DNA from: Cocos nucifera
Lineage: Eukaryota > Streptophyta > Magnoliopsida > Arecales > Arecaceae
Direction of reading: 5' to 3'
Length of the DNA stretch: 64,000 bases
NCBI GenBank assembly: GCA_006176705.1
Contig: QRFJ01002290.1
Span: forward strand, 134,001 to 198,000
Shown: piece by piece, positions 28,232-40,339 of the stretch
Numbering within the stretch: position 1 is the stretch's first letter
Layout: every line of letters starts with the position of its first letter
The notes under the pieces: model-generated
Told to the model about the DNA's origin: nothing
What the model saw: the letters and a program-made list of their open reading frames with translations, nothing else
Database searches by the model: none
Made by a program: the position numbers and the translations under genes

Positions 28232-29565
28232 TCTGTATATATGAAAAGAGAGCCCGACCTTCTTCATGCGATAACTATTGGCCTTCCAATCCATCACGTG
28301 TTAATATTTTTTTTTTTTTCTTCTCCGAATCTTTCCCAAACCATCTTGATATTTCTTCCAGACGCCCATAAAGACAGGCGCTCAGATGGAGGCGTTGGTG
28401 AGAGCAAGCCATGAGGGCAGGCACGGCAGTCGGCCAAGCACTGAAAGGTACGGGGGTGGAGCATTTGGAAACTTTTCGAGCTCTCCCGAACGCCACCTTT
28501 TTCTCCCCCTTTCTCGCCGCCGCAAGTACCAGACGGAGAGCCAGGGACGGTTCGATGTAGTGGCGGAAGAGTGGCGGAGGGAGGAAGGAGTTTAGGAGGT
28601 GGAGGATGGCGTGGGAGGTGCCGGAGGCCTGGAAGGGGAGGGAAGGGGGGTCGGTGGTGCCGGAGTCGGGAGAGGGGAGGGGTCGCACGGGACGGTGGGT
28701 GTGGCGCAGACAGTCGCGACCCATGCGGCGGAGGCAGGCGATTGGGGGGGGAGTGGGAGGAAGGGAAGAGAAGGGAAAAAAAAAAAAAAAAAAAAAGGAA
28801 AAAAAGAAGAAAATAAAATTTGGGGAGAAGGAAGAAAATAAAAAAAATATATTATTATATTAATAATAATAATTTAAAATATTAATTTTAAATAATAATA
28901 TACTATATATGAAAGGAGAGCTCTGGCCTCCTTCATGCGATAACTGTTGGCCTTCCAATGCACCACGTGTCAATACTTTTCGATTTTTTTCTTTCTTTGA
29001 ACCTTTCTCAAACCATCCTGATATTTCTTTCGGACGTCCATGAAGACAGGCACTCAGGTGGAGGCGATGGTGAGGTCGAGCCACGGGGGCAGGGGCGGCA
29101 ATCGTTCGAGTGCCGAAAGGTGTGGGGGTGGAGCATTTGGAAACTTCCTGAGTCTTTCTGAACGTCACCTCTTTCTCCTCTTTTCTCGCCGCCGTGGGTA
29201 CTAGACGGAGAGCCAAGGACGATTTGATGTGGCGGAGGGAGGAGGGGGTTTGGGAGGTGTAGGATGGCGTGAGAGGTGTCGGAGGCCTAGGAGGGGAGGG
29301 GGGTTGTTGGTGCCGAAGTTGGGAGAGGAGAGGGGTCACACGGGATGGTGGATGCGGCATGGACGGCGCCGCGGTGGGAGCGGCGCAGACAGTCGCGACC
29401 CATGCGGCGGAGGCGAGTGGTTGGGGGGAAGTGGGAGGAAGGGAAAGAAGGGAAAAAAAAAAACAAGAAAAAAATGGGGAGGAGGAAGAAAAAAAGAAAA
29501 AAAATATTATTATATTATTATTAATAATAATTTAAAATATTAGTTTTAAATAATAATAAAGTAGT
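28232..29565 (+). repeat. Two tandem copies of a 660-670 bp GC-rich unit
   Basis: Unit 1 starts at 28,232 and unit 2 at about 28,900. Both open with TATATATGAAA-GAGAGC and then carry TTCATGCGATAAC, TTGGCCTTCCAAT, CACGTGT, AAGACAGGC, a purine-rich region with GGAGG/GGCGG words, a poly-A stretch and a TAATAATTTAAAATATTA-type tail. Several open frames of 66-166 codons run through both units on both strands. They lack recognisable domains and change between copies, so I do not call them genes. Confidence 0.85.
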
Positions 29566-32092
29566 ATATTAAAAAGTAGAAAAATAATATTTAAAAAAAT
29601 AAAAGTAGAGGGATAGGAGATGATTTTTTTAAAAAAATATTATTATTTTTTAAATTATAAAATAATAATAATATTTTTTAAAAATACTAATTTATTATTA
29701 TTTTAAAAATAACATATCATTTTCTAATTTTAAAAATAATAATATACAAATTTAATTTTTTAAATTTTTTTTATTTTTTAAATAATATATTTTGAGATCT
29801 AAATTAATGAATGTGATCAAATCTAATAAATTATTCATAAATAGAGTATGATCAATTTGAAAGCCAAATCTCTGCATTTAATAACCTTCGAAAGTTACAA
29901 GATATCAATGATGAAGTATGTTATTTTTCATTTCCTCAGCTTTTCTTTCGAATTTCTATCTCCCTCAGTTGGAGGGATGGTGGTGGGAGAATCATGGGCG
30001 AGCAAGGGTTTGGACAGCGGAATCGGGCCTTTCCATCTTTCAAAAAAGATGAGTTTGGTAGTATCTTTTTTATTTTTTTTTTAATTTTTTATAATTATTA
30101 TTTTTTTAATGTTCGGTTAATTTTTTTGATGATACAAAGAATTAAGAATGGTGGTGTTCTGAATATTTGGTAGGCAAGGAATCAAGAAAAGATGAGTGCT
30201 GAATTTTTTTGGATCTAAAACCTATCAAAATTGTGAACTGATTTTTTTTTCTTTATTTTTCATTCACTATCTTGCTACATCAATATTTTCTACAAATTAG
30301 ATAAGGCTATAAATTCTTTCTTAAATGATGGTTTTCTCTGAAACTGAAAGGCTATAATCTTACAAATAACAACCTCCTATAAATCCGATGAGAAAAAAAT
30401 TAGACGAAAAAATTTTTAAGTATTTTTCACCATCATTTTAGATTGATTTAGACTCATAAATTTTAAACTTTTAGTTATTGTAGAATAAAAAAAAAGTACC
30501 TCTTTGAATAAGCGCTATATGGAAAGTCAGTTACTATGAAAGAGTTTTCTATGAGGAAGGCAATAGCTGTTCATAGAGGAGTGCATATGAAGAAAGATAA
30601 ATATTACTTTTTTTTATTATTTTTATTATTCATTAGCAAAAAGTTTTAGAAGTAGTTCATAAATTCATTATGTCTTTTATTCACCGACTAACGTAAATAT
30701 ATTTTTTTCTTTTAGAATTTATAGCAAGTTTAAAGGATGGAGGTGCTGAGTGCCTTTTAATATTTCATACCGATTCTACGAAGTTAATTATAGTGAGACA
30801 ATCTTCTCTTTTTTCGACATTCTATTTTGACTAATCCTTATCTTTTATTTGTATATTATTGATACTCTTTAATTATCAAGAGTAATGCTGCTTTCTTTAA
30901 ATTATTGTATATGAATGTTGAAATTAAAATGAAGAATATATTTTGGAGGAACCAAATGGTATCTTTCTTAGTTGCTATTTGAATGTGTCTTAAAATCAAA
31001 TTTGGTCTAATAAGTCATTGGAATCTTTTGTCATTTGAAATATACAATGTAAAATCTGATCTAAAATTTTGAATGAGCTATACATGTGAGTATACATTAT
31101 TTATTTTTTTTATATACCCATTTACAGGATACCTATCAAGTATGAATATTAGTATATAATATACTTAATTAGTGTATTATATTTAATGAGGTCAGAAAGA
31201 TTTCATATCTATTTGTACTTGATACCTTATCTAAAACTTAGTTTTAGTTTTTTTTATATTTTAAATAATATTTGATTAAAAAAAATTTGAGTTTTTGAGC
31301 CTTTTTATGCATGGATTTTTTTAATTATAGATAAATATATGGATTATAAAATTTATATTAATTTTGATTATGAAAGATGAATCATCTGATAATCCTTTCA
31401 TATCAATTTAACATTTAATCCAAGTCAAATAAACAATTTAATTTTCATAATAGTTTTGTATTTTATAATTATTCTTTTTTGGATTTTTGAAATTGATTTA
31501 AGAATTTATGTCTAACTATATAAAATATATAGATTTATTATATATAGTTGAAAAAAATATTAAAAAATTAAAAAAATTAGCTGTATTAATGGGATAATAC
31601 TAATTTATCCCAAAAAAATTATTTTTTAATATTTTAAGTTTAATTTTAGGATTTTATATATAAATTTATTATATATGGTCCAAAAAATATGCAAAGATCA
31701 ATATAAATAAAATTGATAATTTTGGTTGTATAAAATTATAATATATATATATATATTATAAAAGTAAGTTTAAAAATATAGATTATATTTTTTGATTGAT
31801 TTTAAGATTTAATATTAAATATTTAAAATTATGGGTTATTTTTTAAATTATTTTGATTTATATTTTATTATGGAACTCAATTCAGTAATACTCTAATAAA
31901 TTTTTTATATACATATTTTTTAATTTAGATGAAGAAATTATGATAGATGAAGACTAGTATGAATATAAGTTTATTAAGCTAATAAAAATATTATATATTA
32001 TATTATATAAAAAATTATATATTAATAAAATATTTTAAATTTTTATTTTAATTTAAGATAAATTTCATCGTGGAATGTGGGTTACACACTAG
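28232..32092 (+). mobile_element. Helitron-like element, non-autonomous
   Basis: The right end reads GTTACACACTAG followed by T, with the preceding CATCGTGGAATGTGG able to form a degenerate hairpin. This is the classic plant Helitron 3' signature (hairpin, then CTRR, insertion before T). The left end begins TCTGTATATATGAAAAG, matching the TC start. The paralogous block 2 lacks the segment: sequence equivalent to 28,231 and to 32,093 is found only about 30 bp apart near 37,500-37,525, which places both boundaries independently. The interior has no Rep/helicase coding region: a tandem GC-rich duplication (28,232-29,565), then very AT-rich filler. An A before the 5' TC is not seen, so the exact left base is uncertain. 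Confidence 0.6.
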
Positions 32093-32238
32093 TTTTATTG
32101 GTTTGGCATCTTCTTGCTTCCTATATCCCAAAAAAAAAAAATTGTCTTTTATTACATTGCTGCATTGGGGACTGACATGAACCAGCATCGAGTGCAGTAT
32201 ACGGAGGGTGGTTGACAATTGAATTGCTAAGCTAATTA
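32093..32238 (+). repeat. Lectin block 1 sequence between two insertions
   Basis: 146 bp matching about 37,518-37,650 of block 2 (CTTCCTATATCCCA, TTATTACATTGCTGCATT, TGACATGAACCA, TTGAATTGCTAAG). It separates the Helitron-like element from the LINE and shows that they inserted independently. Confidence 0.75.
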
Positions 32239-33712
32239 GGTCTACGAGAAGCTATCTAAATATTGTTAAATTTTTTTAATTAAAAAAAAATTTATAATTA
32301 ATTATTTAAAAAAATATTTTTATTAGATAGTAGGCTAATTTTGGTCAACTCAATTCTAACTACGTTCCATGCATGTCTATTTTTTAATTGCTTACGTGGG
32401 TTGTAGAGAGACTAGATAAGTTAAAAAAAATGGAAATGGATGGAGGTAGATTTTATTGCCTCGTGAATTGAGATTATATTTATAGAACTAAAGATCAGGG
32501 AGGTTTGAAAGTGAAAAATCTTATTCAAATAAATTAGTCACTTTTAGTTAAATAGACTTGAAAATTTCTGTTGGGGTCTCCTAATCCTTGGCACAGGCCT
32601 ATTACTCACAGAGAAAGTTGGAAATGAGATCAAAGAGAAGTTTATTGGGCTTGTCTCTCATATGAAAAGATATTTGTTCAAAAATTTCTATCTTTTGGAG
32701 TTGTATAACTTTTAAGATGGAGAATGACGGCTCAATTCGATTTTAGAAGGATGTTCGGATTGATATGAATTTTTTTTTGCTTTTATTTTGAAGAGCTTTA
32801 TGATTGTGAAGTGAAACTGAATAGGCTGATTTCATCATATTGAAGCTGAAGAAATTTGAGATGGTGTATCAAAATTCAAAGACCAATGATTGTACTTCAA
32901 GAGATCCAATTATCTTTCTTAGTATCCATTCTTGCCCCTCTTAGACCGTCCTGTATTGTAGATATATCGGTTTGAAAGCTTAAAGAATGGTTAATTATTC
33001 ATTGTTTACTCCAACAAGTTTCTTAATTATGGTGATCTTAAATATTTTTTCTAATAAAAATTTTGGAAAGCGCCAACACCGGAAAAAATGAAGGCTTTCT
33101 CGTGGTTGGCAATAAAGAATAAGGTGCATATAGGGGAAGTCCTTGTGAAAAATGGTTGGAATATCAAATTTGTGTGTATTGTGGTTGGCACCACTTATTT
33201 TTCAAATATTTTCTTGTCAGGAATTTATAGACAATAATAAAATTATAGATAAATTTAAGAGATAAATCTTATTCATTTCTTGATGTGTAGATTGCTTACA
33301 GAACAAAAAATAAGAAGAAACTTAAGAGTAAGGTAGGTGATCAATTAATAGCTACAGTATGTTGGAAAGTTTGAGGGAAAGGAACAATTCGATATTAATT
33401 TTTAAGAAAGAAAGACTCTATTTTCTCTATTTTGCAGAACATTCTTCAAACTTTTTATGATCGGAAACAACTCTATTCTTTGAAGAATAAAGACAACCAC
33501 AGAAGACTTTGGATGAAGCTACAAATTTTGGCTACAATTGCAACTTATAGATAATCTTTTTTTATTTTTTTTCTTCCTTCTATATCTAATATAGTTTTTA
33601 TATTATGCTTCCCTTGAACTATAACTTTGATTTGATTTTATTTTTTTTACCAGCATTAAAAAGGGTGTAACATTCTACTACCTCCGGTTTCAATCAAAAA
33701 AAAAAAAAAAAA
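32239..33712 (+). mobile_element. 5'-truncated, degenerate L1-type LINE
   Basis: The segment is absent from the paralogous position near 37,650 and ends in a 17-base poly-A tract (33,696-33,712). Broken plus-strand frames carry end-of-RT words of plant L1 elements: KDQGGLKVKNLIQ near 32,490, then PTPEKMKAFSWLAIKNKV near 33,080, which resembles the zf-RVT region. Many stops and frameshifts intervene. Direct target duplications are not clear. A dead retroelement tail. Confidence 0.75.
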
Positions 33713-36700
33713 TTGTTTGTGCACTTGAAACAAGTGCAACAAAGCATTGGGCAAGTATCTTATTTATGTTATTATCCTTAATGGAAGGAGGGAAATATTT
33801 AATACCCCTTTCTTATCTCTCTATAATGTATTGCTTTTTCTTATCTCTTTATAATGTATTGGCCTATAATTTACCAGCAATCAGACATGTGGAATGATTA
33901 TTTAAAAAGTTAATAGAAAAATAGTTAATTGGAGAACAAGAGAGGTAAAATACATGTAGGATTAGAGAAACAGTCACTATTTTTATTTATCTTTTTAAGT
34001 TTTAAAAAGAGTCCAATAAGTTGGGATGTGGATCGAGTTGGATGGAGGTTGCTTTTTTAAAATAGAATCTAAATATAATTTAGATATCTCAAAAATTGTG
34101 TAGATGAAAGTTAAAGGTCAGTGTTGATAATATATCTTACTTGTTAGTCATAGTTTTTTGTCAATATACATGAAGGGAGAACTAGGGATATTTTAGCCAA
34201 AAAATTTGAAGGGAGGGATATGTTCTTTTTGTATTCAATAATAACAATAATAAATAATAATAAATTACTTGTGGTTGTACCCTCACAGTTTACTCCAAAA
34301 GGAAAAGCATTTGTACCTGTGATCCTCGATAGCGAACTTGGTTTAAATAGACATTGCCCTCAGCCCTTCCCATGCTTCCTTCTCCTAATGTTATATCCTA
34401 ACAAATTGGTTTCTTTAAAGCTTTACACACACACGTGCGCACACGCACGTGCGAGAGAGAGAGAGAGAGAGAGAGGTGAACCTAGCAGGTTCAAGCTTGG
34501 TTCATTTAGCTTGAACCGAGCTTTTTTTAAGTCAAGCTCGGGCTCTTCAGATGGTTTAATGCCCTTAGCTACATGAGATGAGACAGAGGTGAAAACTAAT
34601 TTACATCGGTCCACTATCTAGAGATTATAGTGTCTTTTTCTTAGGTTAATTTAGCTAAGGTGCCATGGAATATAGACACTAACGATCAATTATCACAATT
34701 AAAAATAAAGGCTATCAGGATGCATGACATATATAGAGGAAGTCTCTAACCACCTGCCCTTTGTGAGCTTGCTTTAGTTTGACCAAATTTCCAATCTTGT
34801 TACCGACGGTGGATCTCATTTCCAGCTTGGCAAAATAAGCAATCATGGTCAATTGATTCAATTTAGATTTCAGGGATCAAATATTTCACACCGACAGAGA
34901 AGATCAACATGTTGGTAGGTATGGAAAATTGTGGTGTAATAGCCGACTCTTGCTATTAAGTTACAATAAAATGTTTCCTTGTCAGCAAAGATTCGTCGTA
35001 CCAAACTACCGCAATCAGTATGAAAGACCGTTCTGAAGTGTGCTTTTTATCGGGCATGCTTTGAATTATTCTACATGGAAGGCCCAACCTTTGCATAAGA
35101 ATAAGAATAATTATTGAAGCATAGGATATGATACCATCCATTCCTTCTAAGCATCCAGTCAGATCACCACTATAGTCTTGATGGGAAGATCACCTCCATA
35201 GTCCCGATGAGCCTGGCCAAAGTGTAACCCAGATCAAAATGTTACTGTTTTCTTAATGGGAATGCATTTATTAATTGATTACAGAGCTAAATACAAAACG
35301 ATGCGATTCTCTCTCTCTCTATTCTTCTTCTTCTTCTTCTTCTTCTTCTTGATACATTTGTATTTATTATTTCAGTCTATTATAAAAACATCCGGATTCA
35401 GCAATGGGTCATATTAAGCTTGGTGCCTGAGGGAATCTTTCGCATGGACTTGAGGATTGGGATGAGTCGACGCAACATGAAAAGATCGAGCAAATTCTAA
35501 TTTTGCATGGAGATGCCATCAACTCGATCCAAATGGCATATTCCACCCCAGGAGGGTCATCAGTTCTTAAAAAAAGGCATGGAGGAGATGGAGATACATT
35601 TGATTGCGTAAGCAGCAATATTCGGCAAGTATTGACACATGATCTCATGTTTGTTAGAATAATTAAACATGCATGCATGCATGCATGACTGCACCAAGCT
35701 TTCCATGCTGCAGGTTAATTTAGAGTCATGGGAGACTCTCACCATGGTGAAGGGATGCTATGGGCCCCTGAGAGGAAGTAATGCAGCTGTTGTAAGGTCA
35801 CTTAGTTTTGGCCCACATTTGGACCCTTTGGTATAGAGGAGGGGAGACGCTTTTGTTTTAATATCCCTTCTGGTGGTTTCCATGGACGTTGTGATGGCCG
35901 TTATCTTCATGCGATTGGCATATATGTCAAGTCCATGGCTGAGTACGAGCAGTACGAGTCAAGAGTACGTACCATACTATTCATACCAGATTTATACGAG
36001 TGTTCTATCTTTTTGTTTTAAAAAGAAGAACTACTGCATGCAAAAGCAAGTCCTGACGTAAACTTTCTGAAGTTGGTTGGTTGCATCCCATGATGAATTT
36101 ATGGATATAAATCTCTTCTTGATGTAATTATTTGTGGAATTTCACTTTGAAAAGCACTCACTTGGTATGGCACTTGGCTCACCATATGGGCTTTCATGGC
36201 GACACAGGACTGCTGGTGGAGCACTTGAAGGTGATGTCTCTATTGGCAGATCCTCACTGCTGATCATATGAAATCGCATTCTCCCGGTTTTACAAAGCGT
36301 ATATATTTTAACCATAGGTTAAAATTATGGCAATACACGGTATGTGCTACGTATTCCTAATTTATTTTTTATCTTTAATGGAAAAAAAAAAATGAGAGGA
36401 GTATATATTGTTAGAGTATTTTTAATTTTTTTTAAAATGGCCTCTTTTCTCTTTGGTTACTGGCCAAAAGTTCACATGTTTATATCGGAAACCAGACATT
36501 TCTTCCAACTTGTGTGTTTCTTAATGTTGCAAATACGGTTGGAAATTATTGAGTCTTTTTTTTGCTTTAGATCAGCCTTGCAAAATCAAGAATATTTGTT
36601 TCTTTTTATTAACAAACAGCTCCTTATCTTCCATACATGGAGTTGTTTTGCATGAGAGTGAATGCATTTAAAAAAATATCTTTTATACAAAATTATCTCT

Positions 36701-37674
36701 CTCTCTTGCTCTTACAAATTCTTTTATATTCTCTTTTGAAGTCTTGTTATATCTTCCCATATTTCATGCGTTTGGGTTAGCTTTATATTCCGGTTTAGTA
36801 AGCCAATTTTATAGTACCAAGCTAAGTTACCATGTTATTCTAAGCATCGCATCTCAAGAATATCTAGGGCATGCTTGGATGGAGGGAGTTGGGCTTCCGA
36901 ATATGAATAAGAATGAGTGACTCTCATTTCAGCTATTTGATTGAAGAGGAATTCATTCCCATTTTGATTCCAAGGTAGGATAGCTAGGAATGCCGCAATC
37001 CCCAAAATCTAATATGGACATTCAAATTCGATTTCAATTTCAATCAGGAATCAAATGCATCGGAGAATATGATGATCAATTCCAAATCTAATCCAATCCG
37101 TTTTGATTCCAATTCTAGTTGTGAACAAGACACATCCTTAGTAGCCTACCAATATCTATTCTTATTTTTATAGAATCCATTTAAGATTAGGGAGAAGCAA
37201 CCAACAACTAACTACGCAGGATACGAGATTGATTGTCTCTATTAATTAATTTTCTTCCTTCTACCAAAAATTCTCCCAACTTTAGGATAAAATAAAATAA
37301 AAAATTTTGGGCAATTAACTATCTATGATGCATATTATCATAGAGATATATCCAGGATATAGGCTAATGCAATTCACATCCTAGCCATTAAAAAATTATA
37401 TCTGTATATAATCAACACTAGGGATGCTGATTTTGTGCATGGTTGCACATATGAGAACTCTGCTGAAGCTGGCTTTATCACCAGATATGACGGATGCTTC
37501 TACTGTTGCTCTTCATAATTAATATTATTGATTTGGGATCTTCCTACTTCCAATATCCCAGAAAAAAGGTTTTGTTTGTTATTACATTGCTGCATTGGGG
37601 GTTGACATGAACCATATGGAGGGTAGTTTATTATTGAATTGCTAAGTTGATTATTGTGGGCCCAACAAAGTGTT
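33713..37674 (+). repeat. Lectin block repeat unit, about 3.96 kb
   Basis: The word run GTGCACTTGAAACAAGTGCA at about 33,719 recurs at about 37,681. The following sequence (TTATTTATGTTATTATC, TAATTGGAGAA, GAGTCCAATA) stays alignable to the AATAATAATAAATTA tract at 34,255 and 38,220. The unit holds the lectin pseudogene at 35,404-36,021. Its CA/GA microsatellite (34,427-34,475) recurs in block 3 at 45,295-45,343. No other gene is seen in 33,713-35,403 or 36,022-37,674. Confidence 0.75.
35404..36021 (+). pseudogene. Jacalin-related lectin pseudogene
   Basis: Paralog of the lectin at 25.6-26.25 kb, with exons 35404-35607 and 35714-36021 around a 106-nt GT-AG intron. It retains an apparent start (ATG 35404-35406, then GHIKLGA) but the ninth codon is TGA (35428-35430). 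Downstream words GNLSHGLEDWDE, GDAINSIQMAY, HGGDGDTFDC and VNLESWETLTMVKGC are still clear. A 10-nt deletion relative to the other copy near 35,811-35,818 shifts the frame, so TAG follows soon after; a 12-nt in-frame deletion precedes FHGRCDGRYLHAIG. The ligand-loop Asp is His here. Clearly inactive as a full lectin. Confidence 0.88.
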
Positions 37675-38214
37675 AATTTGTGCACTTGAAACAAGTGCAA
37701 CAAAGCATGGTGCAAGTATTTTATTTATGTTATTATCATCCTTAATAGGAGAGAAATAGTCGGTATCTTTTGCTTATCTCTCTATAATATACTAGCAATC
37801 AGACACGTGGGATGCTTGCTTAAAATGTTATTAGAAAAATAGTTAATTGGAGAATAAGAGAGATAAGACAAATGAAGGATTGGAGAAATAGTATCACTAT
37901 TTTTATTTATCTTTTTAAATTTTAAAAAGAGTCCAATATGTTGGGATGTGAATAGGGATGGGTGGAGGTTGGTTTTTTAAAATGGAATCTATCTATGATT
38001 TGGATATCTCGGAAACATGGTCAGAGGAAAGTTAAAGGTCATTAATTATATATTTAACTTGTTTAGTCGGTATTCTTTTGCAAGTATGGAGAAATAAGGA
38101 TATTTTAGCTATAAAATTTGAAGGAAGGGATATAAAACAATGGATTGTATTTTTATTCAACAGTATAAGATATAGGGATGTCCCCATTTTAATAATAATA
38201 ATGATAAATAATAA

Positions 38215-38451
38215 ATAATAATAAATTATTTATGGTGGTATTTGTTAGAAAATATTTTGATTAAATAATTAATTTATCGTGAACTTTAGAATTTAAATTT
38301 TAATAATAATTAATTTGAATTCAAATAGAATTCAAATCTCATCTAGTTACTTAATGAAAGTATCGATAAAAATTTATAAATAAAAATCCTATATATTTTA
38401 ATAATAATAATAATAAATAATAAATAATAATAAATTACTTATGATGGTATC
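38215..38451 (+). repeat. 209-bp tandem duplication across the left Copia junction
   Basis: The host tract AATAATAAATTATTTATGG and the first roughly 155 bp of the Copia LTR (TGTTAGAAAATATT from 38,243) occur once here. They occur again as AATAATAAATTACTTATGATG plus the LTR from 38,452. The unit joins host flank to LTR start, so it must have formed after the element inserted. This partial LTR is not a separate insertion. Confidence 0.8.
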
Positions 38452-38758
38452 TGTTAGGAAATGTCCCAATCGATTTATCATGAATTCTAGAATTTAAATT
38501 TTAATAATGATCAACTTGAATTCAAATAGAATTTAAATCTCATCCAATTACTTAATGGGAGTATCGATAAAAATCTATAAATAAAATTTTATCATTATTA
38601 CTATGCGAATGAAACAAGAGAAAAGAGAAGATGCACAATAAATTCTATATGAAGATCATGAAATTTTCTTTACGATCATAATGTTTTTAGCGTAAAGCAT
38701 GTATCTAGAATATCAAAATAAAATTTAATGTATCTAAAATATCAAAATAAAGTTTACA
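38452..38758 (+). repeat. 5' LTR of Copia-1
   Basis: Matches 44750-45121 with many substitutions. It lacks an internal segment of the 3' LTR and carries a small duplication of ATCAAAATAAA-type sequence near its end. Confidence 0.88.
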
Positions 38759-38759
38759 T

Positions 38760-38772
38760 ATGTATCAGAGTT
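38760..38772 (+). other. Primer-binding site of Copia-1 (degenerate)
   Basis: ATGTATCAGAGTT directly after the LTR corresponds to TGGTATCAGAGCC, the complement of the initiator-tRNA(Met) 3' end used by most plant Copia elements. The first two bases and the end have decayed. Confidence 0.7.
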
Positions 38773-38862
38773 CGTGATTTTTATAAAATAAAAAATTTAT
38801 TTATTTATTTTAAAATTTTAAATTAAGATTTTATGATGAAATAAATAAATAAATAAAATTTT

Positions 38863-39460
38863 ATGATGATGTTATCGTCGAATCCCAACCCGCATCAGGA
38901 AGATGATCGGATTCCAGTTGTCTCCATTAGGATGGCCGGATCCCGCGTGCCGGCGAGCCATGAGGATCGGCTCACGGCGGAGTCTTTTTCTGCAGCAAAA
39001 AAAAAAAAAAAAAAAAAAAAGAAGAAGGATAGATGGGGTTTTGGGGCCGGCCGCGCTGGCCGACCCATGGGCAGCAGACGTGGCTGCTGCCGTGCCAAGC
39101 CAAAAACATTGGCCGCGGCTGCCTCCCGAAAGTGGGGGAGGCGCGGCGGTGGCAGTTTAGCCGCCTGCTGCTTCATGACGCGGGGACGACGGCGGAAGCC
39201 GGCATCGGTCCCATCCAGTCCCCCCCCAAAAAAAAAGGACCGGCGGAGGAGAATGCCGTGCAGATCGACGGCGCGAAGGGCGGTGCCGCGGAGGACTATG
39301 GTGCGTAGGACGATGCCGCTCTTGGTGGCGGCTGGTGGCCAGGAGGTCGCTGCACAACAGCGGTAGCGCGCAGCACGATGGCCGGAGGAAAGCTTGGGCG
39401 GCGGCTTGGGTTTAATCGGGAGGAAGAAGAAAAATAGCCCTAAAGGGCTAGCGGGTTCGG
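38863..39460. other. GC-rich leader segment inside Copia-1
   Basis: A sharply GC-rich island within an AT-rich element, with a 21-A run at 38,998-39,020 and a C-run/A-run pair near 39,220-39,237. Several overlapping frames of 66-167 codons are Arg/Ala/Pro-rich with no domain. It sits between PBS and gag. It may be original leader or a captured genomic fragment. Confidence 0.5.
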
Positions 39461-40339
39461 GTTTTAAACCCGAAACCCGTTATCCATAATCCACCCATCC
39501 AATTAAATCGGGCTAATGGATTTTGGGTTTGGATTTGATCTGCATCCATTAGGTTGTAACCTATTAATGTTTATAAAAAAAAGAAAAGAAAAAATGATTA
39601 AGTCAAGTCAAACCAAATTGAGCCTATTTAAATTGGGCAAGGTTTTTGCAAGTAATCCCTCAATAGAGATTAAATTATAAAATGATCCAATTATAGTTAT
39701 GAATCCTTTTGCAAATAAGCTCCTGAAATTATGAAATTTCATAACAGTCCTCGAATTTTTTTTAGTCCCTAAATGATTGTTTTATGCTTTAATGATCTAT
39801 TAAGTTTGTTTTAAACTTTTGTTTAATAAAGATCTTAGGACAATTATTGATGAAATTTTAATTAATATTTAACATGCATTTGAAATTTTAATTATTAATT
39901 ATATGCATGTTCTAATGCTTATGTATAGTTTGTTAGTCTGACCAAACTAGAATATTTAAAAAAATTTATCATGCATAATCTGATCATTTATCCATGATTA
40001 AATACCTATTAACGAAAAATTCAGTGGATAAATTGATATTCACTATTCATTAGAACTTCAGAATTTATCCAAAGGTGAATCATTATTCCATGAATAGTGA
40101 GCATAATAGAGATCAATTAATATTCTTATTCTTTGATCAAATATATTTATATATCCAAATTAACATAGCAAGTATGTTTGGTTGGGAATGTTTAATTGCC
40201 TATTAAAGAATGGCATTAAATTATAATAGTATGTTGTAATATCTATCCAAAGAAGAATTACAATATGCTTTATTGATAATTATCTGAATATATTATGAAA
40301 TTATTTTTAATTTAAGCATTTATGTATTATTTGTGCAGT

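Noticed and set aside
28275..29543. Pro/Arg/Gly-rich frames in the GC-rich tandem units
   Set aside because: Present on both strands, without domains, and not conserved in frame between the two units.
38243..38400. Separate solo LTR left of Copia-1
   Set aside because: It is partial and duplicated together with host flank, so it is better explained as a 209-bp tandem duplication.
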